DNA of 64,000 bases, taken from NCBI GenBank assembly GCA_963555705.1, contig OY743181.1:28834513-28898512 (forward strand), given 5' to 3'. Positions 59,289 to 64,000 of this stretch are shown here, piece after piece. The translations under genes and the position numbers were made by a program. Below the pieces are notes generated by a model. That model did not search any database and was not told where the DNA came from. It saw nothing but the letters and a program-made list of their open reading frames with translations. Position 1 is the stretch's first letter; the number at the start of each line of letters is the position of its first letter. Source of the DNA: Ligustrum vulgare. Its lineage: Eukaryota; Streptophyta; Magnoliopsida; Lamiales; Oleaceae.

Positions 59289-59650
59289 TTGGAATGGAAT
59301 TGAATAATTTGACACAAGGATTCGAATGAATATTTTAATTTTGACTTGGAAGGAAAAGAATATCAAGAATTTAAGGAAATAATAATTTTTTTTATTAAAT
59401 CCGAAAATTAGACTATGAACACAGAAAAATAAACTAGACTTAATTCAGACGAAAAACGGTCGTAAAAACAATTTTGGACATTTTCAGGATCAAAGATTCA
59501 AGAAACTCAAGAACACGAAGAACAAAAAAAAAAAGACTCAAACTAAAAAAAAAAAAAAGGATATGAATGATTTTTATCTGGTAGACTCTATGATAAACAC
59601 ATAAAAAATCAAACAGGATAGAATAAAAGAAAAACCTGAATTCAGAGTTT

Positions 59651-59663
59651 AGCTCTGATACCA
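59651..59663 (-). promoter_or_regulatory. Primer binding site (initiator Met-tRNA type)
   Basis: TGGTATCAGAGCT on the - strand, 2 nt from the LTR that starts at 59666. Confidence 0.85.
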
Positions 59664-59665
59664 GA

Positions 59666-60555
59666 TGATGAAATCTCGGGAGGGACGCTCACAGAATAAT
59701 TGATTGAACGCGGGGAAAGTTTCGAATTTAGATTTGAGACAAACGGTGACATGGAGACCTGAGCCTTACAACTCAAAAACCCAAGGTATATTAAACCTTG
59801 GACACGTTAAGATGCGGAGACAAGAACCCACATGGGTTCAAACGCCACAAAGATTACCCAGGCCTTTGATAGGTTTGAGTTTAGTGAACGCCACAAACAT
59901 TCGAATAATCTTTGATAAGTTCGAAAGTTCAATCAAGAAAAATATTTGAGGGAAAACACTTAATAGAATTTGTATTAATCCAAAAACTAAGTATTACATT
60001 GAATGAAATGGAATATAAATTAAGTAAAATGGAATTAAACAAACTCTAGCCGCTATAGAGGCCCAAAACTAAACTTCACATAATTAAGAACGGAATTTAA
60101 ACCTAAAAACGTGAACCCTAATTCCCAAAAATCGCCTCGCGGCAGTTACAGCCATAATTTTAAGCATAATATTATTTACGGCCACGAGTATTGTGGTTAC
60201 GGTCGTAATGGTTTGACTGCAACATTTTTTTACTTTTCTTAGCCGCACGCGCTTTTGGTATTTTGGTCATAACTTTCTCTCCCAATGTTTGATTGTACTT
60301 ATTCAAAGTGCGTTGAAAAGAAGACTCAAAGATATACAATTCTTCTAGAAATAGTTGTTCCCAAATTCAGACGTATCGCAATCCTTGCGGGTTTTTGATT
60401 TCAAATTTCACCCCAAGTCTTATTTGACCATAATCTTTGCCTCCAATCTTATTCCCACATGTCATTATTGATTTCGAGCCCTTTAAACATGCCCTTGAAG
60501 TTTTGTTTGGCTTGATTTGTAGATCTTTCTGATAAACCTGCCATGATTCTCATCA
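59666..60555 (-). repeat. 5' LTR of the TTACGGCCGTAA-family element
   Basis: 890 bp; aligns with 57883-58629 and, in reverse, with 52525-53275. It contains cggccacgagt and gttacggtcgtaa variants of the palindrome. Confidence 0.8.
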
Positions 60556-61047
60556 CTATAGTTGCTACGTATCGACCGGCATACCGGCTACCGGCAGCAA
60601 TCATTGAATTTTTTGAGACTTCAGTTCTTCTTGCCCCAGATTCACTATCTCTTTCAGTACCTTCTTTGATTCTCCTTGAAGTAGAGGAAACCTTTTCTCT
60701 TTCTTTGGGAATGAAAATCAATGAAGTGAGAGAACTTTCAAGAGGAAGAAGAAAAGAAGTAAGAGCCTATATGTCAACAATTTGGGAAGAGGTCTATCGA
60801 TTCTCCATCATGTATAATGAATACTCACCTTGCTCTCGTTTACTTTCTTAGTTTTGTAAAGATAAAGGATGTATGCTTCTACATGAGGAAAGAGTAGATT
60901 AGAGGCAAGTTTACTTACACTAGACTAAGATCTTGAGCTTTCGTGAAATTATCGAGCCCATTCCCTTCCTATTAGCCCCTTCTTCTTCTGCCTTAAACTA
61001 ATCAATAGTGCTCGCTTTGTTCTCTCTTTTTTTCATATTAGCTAAAG
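60556..61047. other. Probable mitochondrial DNA insertion, left part
   Basis: The base composition changes to a more even GC with words typical of plant mitochondrial spacers (ctaccggcagcaatcattg). The stretch is continuous with the rrn18-containing DNA at 62022 once the LTR insertion and its TAAAG duplication are removed. It has a 102-codon + frame (60543-60851) starting inside the neighbouring LTR, so I do not call it a gene. Confidence 0.5.
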
Positions 61048-62016
61048 TGATGTGATCCGGAAAAGAAGCTAACAATGTTATTATTCGGGACGAATCATCT
61101 TAAAGGAAGAGGGAATGATGTGATCCGGAAAAGGCGTCAAAAATGAGAAATCAAGATACGGGAAATTCAACAATATTCTACATGGGAAAATGAACAAGTT
61201 TCATGTTGGGCTCGAGTCGAGATTCAAATCAGATCAATTAATGTCAAAGGATCAGAAAATTGGGCAGAAACAGACTCACGGCCGTAACACCCATTTTTAC
61301 GGCCGTAAAATCAATATGGCAAATTTGGACAGAAAGGCCTTTACGGCCGTAACATATCATCTCACGGTCGTAAATGAAGAAGAAGACTTACGGCCGTAAT
61401 CAAAATTCTCACGGCCGTAACAAACTAAACCACATTTTGATCCGAGAGGCTATTACGGCCGTAAAGACAATTGTTACAGCCGTAATTCAAGTAACGCGTT
61501 TTTGGGCCTTGTTTTGCGGCTAGGGTTTAGTTGGTTATTTTTGGTTTTAATTATTTTTGATAATTTTGGTTATTTTGGTATTTTAGTTATTTTAGGTATT
61601 TTAGTCTAATTAGAATTCTATTCAGAGCCAGTTAGCGATTAGGTTTTATTTTGCCTATTTATATGCTTTTCCATTCAATGTAAAAACAGAATACTTTTAA
61701 TGAATAAAATTATATTGAGTGTTTTTACTCTCTCTAAAGGTGAGGATTTTCCCTTTAAACATCGAACTTATCAAGATTGAAATCTTTTGGCGTTCAAATC
61801 AATTGAACTTATCAAGGATCTGGACATTCCTTTGTGGCGTTCAAACTATTACGGTTCTTGTTTCCGCATTGTAATGGGTCTCGGGTTTAATATACCCATG
61901 GTTCTTACATCGTGAGGCTCGGATTGTAGTGTTATCGTCCGTTCCAACCTGAATTCGAAACTTTCCAAGTGTTATTCTGCGAGCTACGACGAGGACCCCC
62001 TCCCGGGTTCTCATCA
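61048..62016 (+). mobile_element. Nearly solo LTR of the TTACGGCCGTAA family
   Basis: Flanked by perfect TAAAG duplications (61043-61047 and 62017-62021). It starts TGATGTGATCCGGAAAAG, keeps only about 20 bp of the first LTR, then about 48 bp of internal 3' end (ttcgggacgaatcatctt, purine tract aaaggaagagggaa), then a full LTR 61116-62016 that starts with the same TGATGTGATCCGGAAAAG and ends GGGTTCTCATCA. All coding sequence is deleted. Confidence 0.9.
61273..61485. repeat. Cluster of TTACGGCCGTAA palindromes in the LTR
   Basis: About eight copies or near copies of the 12-bp palindrome (cacggccgtaa, ttacggccgtaa, cacggtcgtaa, ttacagccgtaa) occur in 210 bp, roughly every 20-40 bp. They lie 160-370 bp after the LTR start, in the promoter part (U3). 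Fewer, mutated copies occur at 52820-52890, 58150-58235 and 60140-60215. Confidence 0.85.
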
Positions 62017-64000
62017 TAAAGGCCCTTTCACTGTTATAGTTTCCCACTTGGAACCTTCTCACGAATTGGATTTCAACCAATATCAATCTACTTTCCTTTT
62101 AGTAGATCGTGAGTGAGTCTCTCATCCTTCTCATTATAGTCCTCCTAGAATCAATAGCATTTCATCAATCAAAAGATCTGCCCTAGCCACCTAAGACAAT
62201 ATCGCCGACAAGGAAGGAAATGCAGTTCCCGCCTTGGCTACTAAAGAACGGAGTCTACCTATCACTAAGTGGGAAATGAACAACCGGTGCTAGATTTTAT
62301 CCTCCATTCTCGAACTAAAATTCGGTCTAAAATGTCTATTTTAGATAAGATAGCAAAGGAGTATACTTTTCTTTCAAGCTAGGTAATGAGTGGACTAGTC
62401 CTAAAAAGGGAGAGATTCAATCGCTCCTAGTCACTAAGCAGTGCTATTCGGGGGACTGGACTCCACCAAAAGGTTCTTTCTTTCACTTAATTTTTCTTGT
62501 CCATTTCATTTTCCTGGTGGGAATGAATTCCTCATCTGTTGGCAAACCGTCAACTACTAACGATTTCGGGTTCATTCAGGTACGTTGCCGTCTAGAATCC
62601 GAATTGAGGATGGGTTTTTGGGTTAGCTCACCCTTTTTCCTAACCATTGTAGCATCTGTGTTGCCTAGGGCATAAAGGGCATGATGACTTGACATCATCC
62701 TCACCTTCATCCAGTAATTTGTTCAAGGTTCCAAACTCAACAATGGCAACTAAACACGAGGTTTGCGCTCGTTGCAGGACTTAACCAAACACCTTACGGC
62801 ATAACCTGACAATAGCCATGCACCACATGTGTCTGGATTCCCAAAAGAACCCCTCTCTTTCAAGAGCATTTGCAGCATCTCAAGCCCAGGTAAGGTTCTT
62901 CCCTTTAAATCAAATTAAACCACATGCTCCACAGCTTGTGCGGGCCCCCGTCAGTTCCTTTGAGTTTCATTCTTGTGAACGTACTCTCCAGGTAGGATAC
63001 TTAAGGCGTTAGCTACAGCACGGCACTAAATGGGTTGATACGCACAACGCCTAGTACCCATCATTTACGGCTAGGATTACTGGAGTATCTAATCCCATTC
63101 GCTTCCCTAGATTTCGTTTCTCAGTGTCAGTGTCGGCCTAGTAGAGTACTTTAGCAGTTGGTGTTCTTTCCAATATCTACTCATTTTACCGCTCCACTGA
63201 AATTCCCCCTTCCCTTACCAAACTCCAACTTGGTAGTTTCGAATGCTTGTCCATGGTTAAGCCCTAGGATTTGACGACGGACTTAAAAATCTACTTACAA
63301 ATGCTTTACGCCTAATCAATCAAACGGGGACGTAAATGTGAGATGCTAGTGGAATGTTCAACAGGACATAGGCTAAGGATGCTTCCTTTCCACCACGTCC
63401 TTCCTTGTGTGTCTAAGATATAAAGCTTGTGCACCAAAAGAGAAGGGGAATGGGTCGATCTATTCTATGGGGAAGCATCTGAAGCATAATTGCACACTCA
63501 CACAATCTTTCCCAAGAGATAGGAGCATTAGGTGGCACCGATGAACTACACTTGCTTCTGGATAGATGTGTGGGATAGAGGGTTCGTGGTACCTATTTCC
63601 AGCCCTTCCTACTCTGCTTTGAGAATCGTGTAAATGGAGAGTGGGCAAAAGAGAATAAGGTTATCATACGAAGTCGCATACTTACTTGAGCAGTACGACA
63701 GACTAGGGAATAGGTTGATTAAATTCCCATGGTGTAAAAAAATAACATACAAAGTGTTACTTACATAGGGCTTTGATTCATATTAATTTTTTCTCAGTGA
63801 TTGGAAAGGAGGGCGCCTAGGTATGTTATAGAAAGGGAAGGCAGAGGCATCAAATGGCTAAGAGAGGCGGCTCAGCAAGGAAGGAATGGGAAATTGTCAA
63901 GGATGACTTCTTTGTTGGCGAAACGAAGGGCGCCAAAGGTGCGTGTGATTCTCTAACCGATCTAGATTTCTAATGCCTCGAGAAACTGGTTGAAATATGA
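62017..64000. other. Nuclear insertion of mitochondrial DNA (NUMT)
   Basis: It contains a mutated piece of mitochondrial 18S rRNA (62580-63318) within sequence of balanced GC content and typical plant mitochondrial spacer texture. The rRNA part carries many C-to-T and G-to-A changes at CG sites, as expected for methylated nuclear DNA and not for a living mitochondrial copy. The insertion continues to the window edge. No other mitochondrial gene was recognised. Confidence 0.75.
62580..63318 (-). pseudogene. rrn18: Mitochondrial 18S rRNA fragment (nuclear copy)
   Basis: On the + strand the sequence is the complement of small-subunit rRNA. Conserved sites are readable: aatccgaattgaggatggg, ggcatgatgacttgacatca (62679 region), aggtttgcgctcgttgcagg (the 1100 region), cgggcccccgtcagttcctt (the 920 region), ttactggagtatctaatccc (the 800 region) and agattt-cgtttctcagtgtc. 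It covers roughly the central 40 percent of the 18S gene. It is cut near 63318 (cgcctaatca) and has a short internal deletion after ttagctcaccc at about 62630. Changes such as gacgtcatcc to gacatcatcc lie at CG sites. It cannot be a working rRNA gene. Confidence 0.9.

Larger units (their letters stand above)
57883..60555 (-). mobile_element. LTR element of the TTACGGCCGTAA family, short internal region
   Basis: The - strand order is 5' LTR 60555-59666 (starts TGATGAGAATCATGGCAG), primer site TGGTATCAGAGCT (59651-59663), about 1 kb internal region, a purine tract ending GAAGAAGGAAGGAA (58630-58643), then 3' LTR 58629-57883. The 3' LTR continues at 53479-53276 beyond the nested Tekay-like element. 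The 3' LTR start has its T changed (AGATGAGAATC). The 5 bp after 60555 (ctata) could be the target duplication, but its partner is lost in the fold-back at 53275. Confidence 0.75.

Noticed and set aside
60543..60851. 102-codon + strand frame in the mitochondrial-like segment
   Set aside because: Its start lies in the neighbouring LTR, so the frame spans an insertion boundary. No match to a mitochondrial gene I know.
62580..63318. rRNA sequence as a bacterial or plastid gene, or as contamination
   Set aside because: The readable sites fit plant mitochondrial 18S best. The CG-site decay, truncation and neighbouring LTR insertion with target duplication point to an old nuclear copy.

Overview
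This window is nuclear DNA from a flowering plant, most likely a eudicot. It is AT-rich and made almost entirely of nested, decayed transposable elements, with one insertion of mitochondrial DNA at the right end. The evidence is plant-type LTRs with initiator-Met tRNA primer sites, two CACTA transposons, hAT-like and MITE-like elements, a Helitron helicase relic, Ty1/copia and Ty3/gypsy remains, and a mutated piece of plant mitochondrial 18S rRNA. I found no intact host gene, tRNA gene, CRISPR array or bacterial-type operon. The setting looks like a gene-poor heterochromatic or pericentromeric block. I cannot name the species.

Layout. 1-4332: two + strand Ty3/gypsy-like 3' ends in tandem (internal-LTR-internal-LTR). 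4454-5645: a MITE-like element carrying six tandem repeats. 6361-15043: an 8.7 kb copia-type LTR element on the - strand, with long near-identical LTRs, a perfect TATTT target duplication and a decayed interior. 15085-28173: a Ty3/gypsy-like element on the - strand without gag-pol. Its 3' LTR holds a 5.45 kb CACTA transposon (16001-21453) and its 5' LTR holds a 0.95 kb hAT-like element (26536-27487). Each LTR serves as the empty site for the insertion in the other. 28322-30260: a broken Helitron helicase. 30355-33771: AT-rich DNA with a 108-bp duplication and large microsatellites. 33775-41176: a second CACTA element (target duplication CAA) that contains unrecognised exon-like sequence and a 3.1 kb solo LTR (target duplication GGTAC) with two minisatellites. 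42370-43640: a MITE-like repeat and a possible RPA (OB-fold) relic. 44487-50528: a Ty1/copia element on the - strand with both LTRs and a broken polyprotein. 52525-62016: interleaved LTR elements of one family marked by clustered TTACGGCCGTAA palindromes. A Tekay-like element without coding capacity (53480-57877) is inserted into one of them. 60556-64000: mitochondrial DNA, including part of rrn18 in reverse orientation, split by a 969-bp LTR insertion (target duplication TAAAG).

How the parts relate. The elements form a stratigraphy that can be read from target-site duplications and sister LTRs: old gypsy LTRs were hit by CACTA and hAT; a CACTA was hit by an LTR element that then collapsed to a solo LTR; mitochondrial DNA was hit by an LTR element that collapsed almost completely. 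Several elements (8.7 kb copia-type, 15-28 kb gypsy-type, 53-58 kb Tekay-like) kept the terminal signals needed for retrotransposition but not the proteins, so they must have been moved by enzymes supplied from elsewhere. The best-preserved protein-coding piece is a 335-codon copia reverse transcriptase frame at 45694-46701. The most unusual one is a transposon-borne Ulp1-type protease gene at 16491-19418.
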